From positions 1,431,001 to 1,495,000 of the forward strand of contig CM053804.1 of NCBI GenBank assembly GCA_028671895.1: a stretch of DNA of 64,000 bases. The letters run 5' to 3'. The notes under the pieces are model-generated. The model was not told the origin of the DNA. It was given only the letters and a program-made list of their open reading frames with translations, and did no database searches. The position numbers and the translations under genes are program-made. Below are positions 1 to 9,430 of this stretch, piece after piece. The first letter of the stretch is position 1. Every line of letters starts with the position of its first letter. The stretch is from Oenanthe sinensis. Lineage: Eukaryota; Streptophyta; Magnoliopsida; Apiales; Apiaceae.

Positions 1-1
1 T

Positions 2-2998
2 CAAACCACCTCAGTAGTTTCTCAAAAGACTACTGTTGTAAGAAGTAAGAAAAGAAAAATCACTGAGGGGAGAGTGAAGGTGGTTGATAAGGGTGAGGGA
101 ACTGGCCAACATCAAGAAAGCCAGAAGGATAAGGAGAGTGAGATTGAGAGAAACCAGCCAGCCTCCAGTCCAATCTCCCAACAGATTGAGGCTGTAGTAA
201 AGGACTTGAACACATCCCTAGTTGCATCTTCTCAAAAAGATGTAACTATTGAAAAGAGGTCTCAACCAGGACCATCAGATGGGGATAAGGGTCACCAAAT
301 AATACAACCATACAAAAGAAGAAAGAAGGTTACAAATACTGCACAGGGCACACACACACTTGCAAAGCCAAATGAAAATTTGGTGGAGCCTTCCGTTTCT
401 TCTTTTGATGTGTCTCAGAATCTTCCTGAGGCACAGCCCCATTCTTTATCTGAATTTTATTCTCAATCTCCCTCAAAAACTATTTCTTCAGAAACAGTGT
501 TGATTGACAACTTCATTGTTTCAAATTCACCCTCTTTGCAACTCAGGGTGGAGCCAACACTCTCACCTGCATCACCAAATAAGGTTAACACCTTGGTTGA
601 TCAGGCAAATACTGTTAGTTCTCTCCAGTCAATGGATATTATGCAATCAACTGATAACTTCCAACATCCATTGACTAGTTCACTATCATCGATGGATATC
701 CTTACATCCATCGACGAGCTCCCATCAACGGATATTCATCCATCGATGGATACTTCTTATCCATCGAGTGATCCCTTAATGTCAATTCATGAATCATCCA
801 TTGAAACACTTCAAGTGGCCAATACCCTATTAGGATTGAGTGGAGTGGGTGAGGTGTGTGAGAGGCAAGGTTTGCATACCTTGGCAAAAGGAGAGTGTGT
901 GACTGAGGGGCCCTCAAATTCTTCTGAGGTGGCAAAAGGAGAGGGTGTGAGAAAAGAGAGTCCCACCTTAGCAGGTGATGAAAAAGGAGAGGAAAGTAAG
1001 GGAGAGGTGAGAATCCAGGATGAGATCCTGATGCAAGAAAAGAGAGAAGAGAGTGAGAGAGAAAAGAATAGAGAGAAACCAATTTCACCATCTCATGAAG
1101 CATCAACTTCTAAAACTGAGCAGATTGAAGCAGGACTCACCCAGAAGTTGGGGCTGGAGTCAGGGGGAGCTGTAGACTATGAAGTCCCTGCAGGAGGTGC
1201 AGAAGTCAACTTGGAGGTGGAGGATGAAATTGCTGTAAATCTTGATGCTTCAACCTTTCAACATGAAGATCCTCATTATCAGGAACTAGCAGCAGCATCT
1301 AATCAAATAGCTGAGCAAATGCTGGGTTTAGTGCAGACAGAAGAGCAATTCAGGAGTGGGAAAGAGTTTTTGGCCAGTCAACCTGATGATATATCCCACA
1401 TGAATCCTGAAGATTTTGATGACAATTCTGATGATGACCTTCTAGATCCACAAGTGGCTAGTGATGAAACTAATTTGGCTGAAACAGAAAGGGCCATTAT
1501 TTCTCTTTACAGAAGGTCCATGGCTGAAGTAGATGTGGTGGATCCCCTGCACAGGAGAATTCTGAACTTTTACAGGGATAATTTGAAGATCCAGAAAATG
1601 CATGTCACAAGCTCCAAATATGAATTGAAGAAAATAAGAGAAGACATTGACAGCTCAAGGATGCATTTTGACACCACCATTGACTCCAGACTCAGCCTCA
1701 CAATGCTGACTAGAATCAAGCAAAGGTTGGACACTGAGTTTTCAGCAAAGGACAAGGTAATGGAATTGGAGAAAAGAGTAACCTCCATGGAACTTAGCAT
1801 GCAGCAAATTTTGAAGAATCAAGTCACTCAAATCAATCTTCTGGGTAAACTCTTAGAGACTCCCATACTCTCTCAGTCAGTAGCACAAGTGCCAGTTGCT
1901 GATAACAAAAAGGGGGAGAAGCAAGAAGCTGATGCATTGGAGAAAGCAAGTGGTACTGAAGCTGTGGTAAAGTCTACAGATCCCAAGAAGGAGTTGGCTC
2001 AAGACATAGTAAGGAAATTTGATGCAATTGCTAGCAAATTCAAGGAAACAAGTACCAGCAGCTCACAACCTGGTGACAGGAAAGGAAAGGGAAAGCTAAT
2101 TGAAGATGATAAAAAGAAATCTGTCACAGGTGGAGGGGAAAGTGAAAAATTATTGAGCAAAGCCATAGCAGTTGGCATAAAAGAAAAGGAGCAACAAGAA
2201 AGAAGACAAGAAGAATTAGCCATTCAATTGCAAAGGGAATATGATGAAGAGGATAGGCTAATAAGAGAAGCCAGAAGAAAAGAAGGTGAAAGGAGGCCAA
2301 GGATGAAGCAAAGAGCAAACAAGCCCAAAGATGCACCAAAATCATCTGGAGTTAAAAGACCAGTAGCTGATGAAGACAAGGAGAAGAAGCCAAAACAAGT
2401 CAAGACTGAAGGTCAAGCTTCTGGGAGTAATCAAGCCAAAGAAATAGAGGTGTTCAAACATAAATCTGAAAACTTTGTGCCAATCAAAGCTGAGGGAATG
2501 ATTGCAGCAAAAGGGCAAAGGAAGAAAGATGTTGATCTTCTTCACATTGAGTATGAAGATGGATCACACTCAACCTTCACATTCAACCAAGTTTTGGATC
2601 AAGGATATGGCATCTTGAGGAAGATCTACACTATGCTCAACAGGAAGTATTATCTAACTGAAGAGCTAGGAAAGACCATCCTTGAAAGAATGAAGAAGAT
2701 AAGGGAGGCACCTGTTCAAGAAGAAAGGGATGACAGAATAAAGATCTGGAATCCTGAAGGAAGAAAAGTGCTTCATGAGCCCTTCTACTTGATGATATAC
2801 AAGGACAGGGAAGGCAGAGAAAAATGCATTGATATTTGTCAAGAAATAGACAAACTTCCAAATCTGGAATTAAATCATCTGGCAAGTCAATCGGACTACA
2901 GGATTGAAGATGAGAAGATATTGAAGGGAACCCTCTACAGGAAGATGAAGGAGAATGAAGACAAGATGAATGAGTCAAGGGGAAGAAGGAGAAGATAG
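2..2998 (+). CDS. Post-pol extra ORF of a Ty1-copia element (5' end outside window)
   Basis: The frame is open from base 2 to the stop at 2,996-2,998, so the start lies left of the window; the GTG at 74 is not a convincing start. About 1,000 residues are visible. The first third is Ser/Thr/Pro-rich and low-complexity. Around codons 185-245 it contains short repeats built on S-M-D / S-T-D, encoded by ATCCATCGATGGAT-like DNA. The middle is predicted coiled coil (Glu/Lys/Gln-rich). A basic tract follows, and the C-terminal ~160 residues look globular. No RT, RNase H or integrase motif is seen. It lies just upstream of a polypurine tract and 3' LTR, the place of the env-like or additional ORF in SIRE/Maximus-type copia elements. 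That lineage placement is inference, and its function is unknown. Confidence 0.7.
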   Translation, partial: QTTSVVSQKTTVVRSKKRKITEGRVKVVDKGEGTGQHQESQKDKESEIERNQPASSPISQQIEAVVKDLNTSLVASSQKDVTIEKRSQPGPSDGDKGHQIIQPYKRRKKVTNTAQGTHTLAKPNENLVEPSVSSFDVSQNLPEAQPHSLSEFYSQSPSKTISSETVLIDNFIVSNSPSLQLRVEPTLSPASPNKVNTLVDQANTVSSLQSMDIMQSTDNFQHPLTSSLSSMDILTSIDELPSTDIHPSMDTSYPSSDPLMSIHESSIETLQVANTLLGLSGVGEVCERQGLHTLAKGECVTEGPSNSSEVAKGEGVRKESPTLAGDEKGEESKGEVRIQDEILMQEKREESEREKNREKPISPSHEASTSKTEQIEAGLTQKLGLESGGAVDYEVPAGGAEVNLEVEDEIAVNLDASTFQHEDPHYQELAAASNQIAEQMLGLVQTEEQFRSGKEFLASQPDDISHMNPEDFDDNSDDDLLDPQVASDETNLAETERAIISLYRRSMAEVDVVDPLHRRILNFYRDNLKIQKMHVTSSKYELKKIREDIDSSRMHFDTTIDSRLSLTMLTRIKQRLDTEFSAKDKVMELEKRVTSMELSMQQILKNQVTQINLLGKLLETPILSQSVAQVPVADNKKGEKQEADALEKASGTEAVVKSTDPKKELAQDIVRKFDAIASKFKETSTSSSQPGDRKGKGKLIEDDKKKSVTGGGESEKLLSKAIAVGIKEKEQQERRQEELAIQLQREYDEEDRLIREARRKEGERRPRMKQRANKPKDAPKSSGVKRPVADEDKEKKPKQVKTEGQASGSNQAKEIEVFKHKSENFVPIKAEGMIAAKGQRKKDVDLLHIEYEDGSHSTFTFNQVLDQGYGILRKIYTMLNRKYYLTEELGKTILERMKKIREAPVQEERDDRIKIWNPEGRKVLHEPFYLMIYKDREGREKCIDICQEIDKLPNLELNHLASQSDYRIEDEKILKGTLYRKMKENEDKMNESRGRRRR

Positions 2999-3164
2999 GA
3001 GATTCAACCTCAATCATCAAAATTATCAGAATTCATCCCTGTCTGGTGTCTGATTACTCTGTCTAAAACTTTACTTATCAATATTGTAATTCTTGCTAAG
3101 AATGAAAATGTTCAGGAGTTTTGTTATCATCAACAGAAAATTTATGCATATTTTAAATATTCAT

Positions 3165-3178
3165 AAATAGGGGGAGAT
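3165..3178 (+). other. Polypurine tract of plus-strand copia element
   Basis: A purine run (AAATAGGGGGAGAT) sits directly before the TGTTA start of the 3' LTR. This is the standard plus-strand primer position in copia elements. Confidence 0.75.
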
Positions 3179-4355
3179 TGTTAGGAATTATGAGTTTTGA
3201 TGATAACAAATTACTTAGAATTTCAATAGGGACTCAAAATTATTTTTGTAACTGATCAATGGATATGACTTATAAATATCCATTGATTAGGAAACCAGCT
3301 ATCAGTTGAAACTTGTTTCTCAACTGATAAACTGGATTGTAGCATTGATTTATGTTTCACTATCAATTGATTGTATTACCTCGATGGATGCAATGATGTA
3401 GTCAACTGATGTTATTGACTTCAATTTCTAGCTTCTCAACAGATGTGAAGAATGGCTGATCAATTGTAAATATTCTAAGTCAGAATTCTCACAAGTGAAG
3501 TGATCAACTGATGTTGAAGTCGATGGATGAAGACACTACTCAACGGATGAAAGCTATCAATGGATAATTACAGTCAACGGATAAAGAATCATCAATGGAT
3601 AAGGAGTCGATGGATAGCTCAATTATCCATCGACACATCAACTGATCAACAGATATCCTATCCATCGATGGATAAGCAAAGGTGAATCAACTGATAAGCT
3701 TAACATCATTTATCAGTTGATTAAAGTTTCCCTATTTAGCTAAAAGCCAGATTTCACGGGAACAGTGCAGAAACTGAATCATTGGAAGACAGTCCTGTCA
3801 GGACTGTGAAGACTTTCTAGGCAACACAGCATCCAAGGAATATCTTAAGACAAAAGACACTTCCAGAGCTAGTAAGTTCTACAAGGAAAGCTGTGAAAAG
3901 GAGCTAGTTTCTATTTTTATGTAAACAGTATAAATTGTAATATTATATTGTTATCAGTCGATAGAAAACTAGAGGAGTAGTTGTTGTTTATAAAAAGCAA
4001 CAACACAGTAGCAAAGAAGTAGTTGTTTTGTAATAGAACTCAAGAAAAGCAAAGTAGAAAATCAGGCAGAACTTGTAATGCTTTTCTAGATTCTACATTC
4101 AACTTTGTACGCAGCTTAGTATTTTTACTAAGATCAATTGAAAGCAAAAACACACTAGTGGAAAAACAATCCACTAGTAATTTTTAATCTTGTTGTTTCT
4201 GTTATCAACACTTTAGTTATCCAGTTCTTAGTTACATCAATCTTAATTAAACACTCTCTTTGTACAAACTTATTTCCGCAAGAAGTTGACTTAATTCTTA
4301 AGTTTGTATTCAACCCCCCCTTCTCCAAACTTAGTGTACTTAAGGGCGAATAACA
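3179..4355 (+). repeat. 3' LTR of plus-strand Ty1-copia element
   Basis: The LTR begins TGTTAGG after the polypurine tract and ends TAACA, giving the expected short inverted termini (TGTTA/TAACA), 1,177 bp. The tract TTCAACCCCCCC near its 3' end (about 4,310-4,320) is shared with the LTR at 8,117-8,879. It is full of short repeats and inverted repeats based on ATCAACTGAT and ATCCATCGATGGAT, including a perfect 16-bp palindrome TATCCATCGATGGATA at 3,659-3,674. The sequence right of 4,355 is the pol of another element in the opposite orientation, so this LTR marks a nested insertion. The 5' LTR is outside the window. Confidence 0.8.
3253..3722 (+). repeat. Cluster of short direct and inverted repeats inside the LTR
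   Basis: Variants of YATCAACTGATA, CAACGGATAA and TCGATGGAT recur in both orientations. For example, ATCAATGGATAT near 3,256 faces ATATCCATTGAT near 3,277. The cluster could fold into several hairpins. The same words are found in the ORF upstream (about 628-805). Confidence 0.75.
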
Positions 4356-5767
4356 GTGCAGGTTCCTGTGTTAGTTCAGGATTTATTCTAGGGTCTTCAT
4401 CCTCTTCTTCTTCATTTATCTCAGAACTTTTTAGATTTTCAAATTCCAGTGTTATAGACTCTGACTCATCCAGCAATTCTGTAAACTTTTTATCATCAAA
4501 TGCAACATGAATAGATTCCATAACAATTTTGGTTCTGAGATTAAACACTCTGAATGCTTTTATGTTCGATGCATATCCAAGAAAGATTGATTCATCTGCC
4601 TTGGCTTCGAATTTGCTTAGATTTTCAGGATGTACTTTCAGTACATAACACTTGCATCCAAATATGTGAAAGTGTTTCACACTTGGCTTCTTGTCATTTA
4701 TCATTTCATAGGGAGTCTTTCCATGCATGTTTATTAGAGTGCGGTTTTGAGTGAAACATGCTGTATTGACTGCCTCAGCCCAAAAATATACTGGCAGCTT
4801 AGACTCTGCCAACATTGTTCTGGCAGCTTCTATGAGTGTCCTATTCTTTTTTTCCACAACTCCATTTTGTTGAGGAGTTCCTGGCGCAGAAAATTGTTGA
4901 GTAATTCCCTTTGATGCACAGTGGTTCTCCATGATTGAATTCAGTACCATTGTCACTCCTCAGAATTCTTACTGTTTTCTTTGATTTTCTTTCCAGAAAA
5001 GTGAGATGATCTATTATGTGTTGTGAAGCTTCATCCTTTGAATGTAGAAAGAAAACCCATGTGAATCTTGTAAAATCATCTACAATAACAAGAGTATATT
5101 TATTTTTGTTAATTGACATAACATTTACTGGACCAAATAAATCAAGATGCAGTAAATAAAAGAGTTCAGAAATGGTATTTATTGTCTTGCTCTTGAAGGA
5201 TGATTTCCTTTGTTTTCCAAGTTGACATGCTTCACAAAGTCCATCTTGTACAAAATCAACATGTGGTAATCCTCTTACAAGATTCTGTTTAACCAACTTG
5301 TTGAGTGTTTTGAAGTTGATGTGTGACAGTTTCTTGTGCCATTTCCAGCTTTCTTCAGTTGAGGCCTTGCTGTATAGACATGTGACTTCACTGTTTATGC
5401 AATCCTCCAAGCTGGCTTCATAAATGTTACCATGTCTGTGTCCTTTGAAAACCACAATGCCTGTTTCTTTGTGAGTCACAAGACACTCTTTGTTGTCAAA
5501 GCCAGTATGGTAACCTTTGTCTCCAAGTTGACTTATGCTTATTAAATTGTGCCTTAAGCCATCAACTAGAGCTACTTGTTCAATGATGACATTTCCAAGT
5601 ACAATCTTGCCATATCCCAGTGTTTGTCCTTTGTTGCCATCTCCAAAGGATACTTCTGGGCCAGGCATTTCCTCAAAGTCTGTAAGCAGGGATTTCTTTC
5701 CAGTCATATGTCCTGAGCATCCACTGTCCAGGATTAGGGTTACTTTCTTTACCCTAGTTCCCTGCAT
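4356..5767 (-). pseudogene. Copia pol: protease and integrase, frameshifted
   Basis: This is the N-terminal half of a copia polyprotein. An ATG at 5,767 begins a reading frame with the aspartic protease motif LDSGCSGHMTG, then the GAG-pre-integrase zinc region (HKKLSHINF.. ..CEACQLGKQ) and the integrase core (DLFGPV, VDDFTRFTW, RSDNGTEF). Near 4,935-4,950 the frame changes. The second frame resumes with CASKGITQQFSAPGTPQQNG and the integrase C-terminal region down to 4,356, then reads about 18 residues into the inserted LTR. Its frame also differs from gag. Reverse transcriptase is absent. Confidence 0.8.
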
Positions 5768-5778
5768 ACATAAAGCAA

Positions 5779-8079
5779 CTAGTTAGATGTTTTGAGGACC
5801 CAAATAGTTTTGGATCCTTTTCTACTAATTTTAGGAGAAACAGGCTTAATAATTTTCACCTTTGGCTTACCTGTCTCTTTTGTTGCTCTAGACTGTGGTG
5901 GAGTCTTAACAGTGTCATACCAACTCTTATCAATAGAAGATTTTAGCTCATAAAAATTGTAATACAAATCATGATAGTCCCTACACACATATATAGAATG
6001 AAATATGCTACCATAGTGATAACAAGGTTTCTGTGGTATGTAGTGACTTTTCAGAGTTTGAGAAGGACTAGACTCTGATTTCTTCTCAATTTTTGTTTTA
6101 CAATCTATAGCTAAATGGTTTTGGTTGCCACATCTATAACACTTCTTTCTAGGAGCATTAGGATCTTTTTGATAATTATTAGCCTTATTGATGCCTTCCT
6201 TACCATTCCTATTTCTCCTAGTTTTGGTGGACTCTGATAAGTTCTCTAGCCTTTTTTTTAACTTAGACTTAGACAAGTACCCTATGTTTATAATTTTCTT
6301 AGAGTTATTTGCCCCTGTTTCATCTGTCTTTTTGTCAACAACAGGGGGACTATTGACAGATGAGTTTGTGGCTTCAGTTTTTTCTTTAGGGATCACAAAC
6401 TTAACAGGAACAAATGTACTTTTGTCTTTAGTCTTATTAATTTTGCTAGCTTCTTCATTGTTATCATTCTCAACAATAGGTCTTTTGTCTTGACTCTTGT
6501 CATAGCCTAGACCAGCAGTTTGACACACGTTTTGATTATTGAGAATTTCTTGAACTTTTCTTCCAGAGTCTGTCCAAACTTTAAACTTAAGCCTTTCTTC
6601 TTTTAGTTCTTTCCTAACATAGTCATAGGCTTTCAAAATTTCAGTGTAGTTATGACTATATTTCTCAGAATCCTTTTTGTATTGTTCCATTAATAATAAC
6701 TCAGATTCTACATGACAATTCCTTTTAGTTAAGGTTAAATTTTCTTCTCTCAACCTTTCACTTTCACTAATGAGAGACCTACATGTTGTCATTATTTTAT
6801 TAACCTCATTTTTCACAATCTCTATGCCATCAGAGTCTAAATTAATTAAAGATTCAGGAGTAAAGATTGATACATGAGTTTTAGGAGATGAGGGTTCTTT
6901 GGGAGACTGTGATTTTCTTGAGGAGGATGCCATCAGTGCTAGATTTTCATAATCAATTTCATCCTCTGAGCTTGAGTCTGCCCAGTCCTTTCCTGTTGAT
7001 AGAAGTGCTTTTCCTTTTCCTTGACTTTTTGACTTTCTGCATTCACTGGCAAAGTGCCCCAATATTCCACAGTTGAAACATTTGACCTTTGCTTTGTCAA
7101 GTTTGATAATTGTACTCTTGCTCTTCTCAACCTTTTCATCTTCCTTCTTGAATGATGGCCTTTTGCTAAATTTGCCAGTTCTTTTGTTGAATTTCATTCT
7201 TTTGAAATTTTTAGCAAACATAGCCATCATTTGACTTAGATCAAACTCTTCATCAGAATCAGAGTCTGTGTCAGTAGACTCTGACTCCACAGCAGCTTTA
7301 CCCTTCTTTATTGAATCCTTGATTCTTGCTTCTGTGGATGGTTCCTGTTGTTCTTTCTCAGACTCCATCAAGAGTGCCACAAATTTTGTCTTTACAGACT
7401 TCTTATTCTTTCTCTGTTGCATCTCCAAATCATATGTCTTGAGTCTGCCATACAATTCTTCTAGAGTTAGTTCATCCAAATCTCTAGCTTCCCTTATGGC
7501 TGTAGTCTTATTGTCCCACTCTTCAGGAAGTGCTCTCAGAAACTTGGTGTTCGTATCTTCAGAATCATAAACCTTACCAAGCATAGCCATCTCATTCAAG
7601 AGTTTTGTAAACCTATCATACATCTCAGTGATAGATTCTCCAGATTTTGCTTCAAAGTACTCATACTCTTGAATAAGCAAAGACCTAGCATTCTTCTTGA
7701 CATCTTTAGTCCCTTGATAGTGCACCTCAAGTTTTGTCCACATCTCCTTAGCAGTTTTGCATGATATGACACGGTTAGTTAGAACAGAATCTAAACTGTT
7801 AAAGAGAATGTTCTTTACTTTTGCCTCCTTAAGGACATTTTCTTTGTCCTCTTTTGTCCATTCAGCCTTTGTTTTCTCAACGAGGTGTTCTTCAGTTATT
7901 TTGCCTTCCTCGTTGATTTGAGGCACAATTTTTAAGGGCTCAAAGGGTCCTTCATTAATCCTGTCAAGATAGTCAGGGTCTGTTGCTTCCAGATGGTGCA
8001 GCATCTTAACCTTCCAGTGAGTGAACTCGTTTCTCTTAAGCATAGGAATCTTAGAATTGCCATCTTTGTTTCCAGACAT
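5779..8079 (-). CDS. Copia gag polyprotein (766 aa)
   Basis: This is the capsid/nucleocapsid protein of the minus-strand copia element, read from the ATG at 8,079 just after the primer-binding site. Residues ~30-220 match the UBN2-type gag domain (LVEKTKAEWTKEDKENVL, AKEMWTKLEVHYQGT, EEWDNKTTAIREARDL). Two good CCHC knuckles follow, CFNCGILGHFASEC and CYRCGNQNHLAIDC. A third copy (CYHYGSIFHSIYVC) has Tyr in place of the second Cys. The tract between them is Ser/Asp/Glu-rich. The length and extra knuckles fit the large gag of SIRE/Maximus-like elements. The ORF is intact, although the element is not. Confidence 0.85.
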   Translation of the reverse strand: MSGNKDGNSKIPMLKRNEFTHWKVKMLHHLEATDPDYLDRINEGPFEPLKIVPQINEEGKITEEHLVEKTKAEWTKEDKENVLKEAKVKNILFNSLDSVLTNRVISCKTAKEMWTKLEVHYQGTKDVKKNARSLLIQEYEYFEAKSGESITEMYDRFTKLLNEMAMLGKVYDSEDTNTKFLRALPEEWDNKTTAIREARDLDELTLEELYGRLKTYDLEMQQRKNKKSVKTKFVALLMESEKEQQEPSTEARIKDSIKKGKAAVESESTDTDSDSDEEFDLSQMMAMFAKNFKRMKFNKRTGKFSKRPSFKKEDEKVEKSKSTIIKLDKAKVKCFNCGILGHFASECRKSKSQGKGKALLSTGKDWADSSSEDEIDYENLALMASSSRKSQSPKEPSSPKTHVSIFTPESLINLDSDGIEIVKNEVNKIMTTCRSLISESERLREENLTLTKRNCHVESELLLMEQYKKDSEKYSHNYTEILKAYDYVRKELKEERLKFKVWTDSGRKVQEILNNQNVCQTAGLGYDKSQDKRPIVENDNNEEASKINKTKDKSTFVPVKFVIPKEKTEATNSSVNSPPVVDKKTDETGANNSKKIINIGYLSKSKLKKRLENLSESTKTRRNRNGKEGINKANNYQKDPNAPRKKCYRCGNQNHLAIDCKTKIEKKSESSPSQTLKSHYIPQKPCYHYGSIFHSIYVCRDYHDLYYNFYELKSSIDKSWYDTVKTPPQSRATKETGKPKVKIIKPVSPKISRKGSKTIWVLKTSN

Positions 8080-8102
8080 CTTTGATCGATTTTAAACGTT
8101 AG

Positions 8103-8114
8103 GCTCTGATACCA
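8103..8114 (-). other. Primer-binding site, initiator Met-tRNA type
   Basis: On the minus strand this reads TGGTATCAGAGC, complementary to the 3' end of plant initiator methionine tRNA, two bases inside the LTR end. Confidence 0.9.
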
Positions 8115-8116
8115 AT

Positions 8117-8879
8117 TGTTTTCCCAGTCGTACAAGTAGAAGGGGGGGTTGAATACTTGTATGTCTTTTCTGCCCGATTTAAAATCAAATTAAGAACAAA
8201 CTCAAACACAAAAATATGAATAAGTACTGTTTTGTATTATTGATTTGTGAATACAAAACTCTCCTAGGGTGTACACAAACCCTAGCAGCTTCTCTGTGTT
8301 TATCACAGCAACTCTCTCTATTTCTATGCTCTCACAAAATTTCACTCAGATAATTATGTTTCGACTTCCACACATTTACAATTAGGTTACATAGAGTTTA
8401 TATAGAGAGCTTCCTATCAACTAATAACAGAAAGATAAATTACAATAGGAATAGAATTCCTATTTATTAGTTGACAGTTTCCTTCTAGAATTCTCTTTCT
8501 TTCCCATAGCATATCTGCAATATATTTATCTTGATCTTCGAAGACTTTCCATTCCTATGATCTTCTTCCAAATTTATCCTCAACTGTATAGACTCTGAAA
8601 TCTTCAGACTCTGATGATCTTCAGACTCTGATCACATGTAGACCCTGATAGATCATAGACTCTGATAGTCTATAAACTCTGATCACCTTCCAGACTCTGA
8701 TCTTCATGCAGACTCTGGTTTCACTTTCTACAGAAATTATTCTAAGTACAAGTAACATGAATGTTGACCATCTAGACTCTGATTATACATTTCAGAGACT
8801 AGAAAGACTTATTACAGATAAACTGAGCTAGACCATGTTCTAGTATTTTGTACATCATCAAATGAATATATTCCTAACA
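8117..8879 (-). repeat. 5' LTR of minus-strand copia element
   Basis: On the minus strand it starts TGTTAGGAATA and ends GGGAAAACA beside the primer-binding site, 763 bp, with TGTT/AACA termini. Like the other copia LTR it has a TTCAACCCCCCC tract near its 3' end. About nine copies of AGACTCTGAT (plus-strand reading, some with one mismatch) lie at 8,589-8,785. Confidence 0.85.
8589..8785. repeat. AGACTCTGAT repeat cluster in LTR
   Basis: Nine exact or near copies of GACTCTG(A) occur in under 200 bp at irregular spacing. The core CTCTGAT also occurs in the primer-binding site region, and the full word recurs several times in gag (for example near 6,068, 6,229 and 7,280). Confidence 0.75.
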
Positions 8880-9430
8880 ACAGAATCCAACAAAAAAATA
8901 TAATTGATGGTATATATATTATTATAGCCGAAAGATTAAAAATTTTGGTCGGTCGAAAATAATTGAAGTTCGGTTATAGGATCTCAAGGCTGCAGTTGCA
9001 AATTTCATTGCAGGACGATCATTAGGTACGCGTCATGGGCACTTGATTTCAAGATGACTGAAAGCTTGTCTATGGCTGTCAATCGGATCGGACACATCAG
9101 AACAACTATCACTCCATACCCACTCGCCTGAACGCACAGCCGCCCTTGTTGAACAACGTTTACGTTTCGGGATACTCATCGATTCTCCCCCCATTCTTTT
9201 CTATCTTCCCCTTTTTCTTTTCTATTTCTCTGCCCTAGTTTCTATCTTCCGAGCCTTTATAAACCGGATATGAATTTGTTCAAAAATCATCCAATCCGAT
9301 TATAATAATCCGATTACTAAATGTATCAAATATAGATTTAGGCCAATCCAATCTATTAATAACTATACATATATATAAATGGATTCATACATGGATTTAA
9401 ATCGATCCGATCCAAATTTTCACAACCCAA
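8880..9430. repeat. Spacer with possible hAT-type MITE
   Basis: There is no gene. About 9,071-9,430 begins GGCTGTCAATCGGATCGGA and ends ATCCGATCCAAATTTTCAC, inverted GATCGGAT-type ends seen in small plant hAT elements. A target duplication was not identified. Confidence 0.35.

Larger units (their letters stand above)
4356..8879 (-). mobile_element. Ty1-copia retrotransposon, 5' portion, split by nested element
   Basis: Reading on the minus strand: 5' LTR (8,879-8,117), primer-binding site, gag, protease, integrase. The coding sequence stops abruptly at 4,356 against the LTR of the plus-strand element, and the RT, RNase H and 3' LTR are missing from the window. They should lie left of base 1 if the insertion was simple. 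The bases 4,356-4,360 (GTGCA) would then be one half of the target duplication. The element is inactive here because of frame breaks in pol. Confidence 0.8.

Noticed and set aside
702..1106. Minus-strand ORFs opposite the copia extra ORF
   Set aside because: Shadows of a low-complexity coding region; Leu/Ser-rich with no motif.
3480..3722. Regularly recurring short words resembling a CRISPR array
   Set aside because: Units are short, irregular and in both orientations inside a plant LTR.
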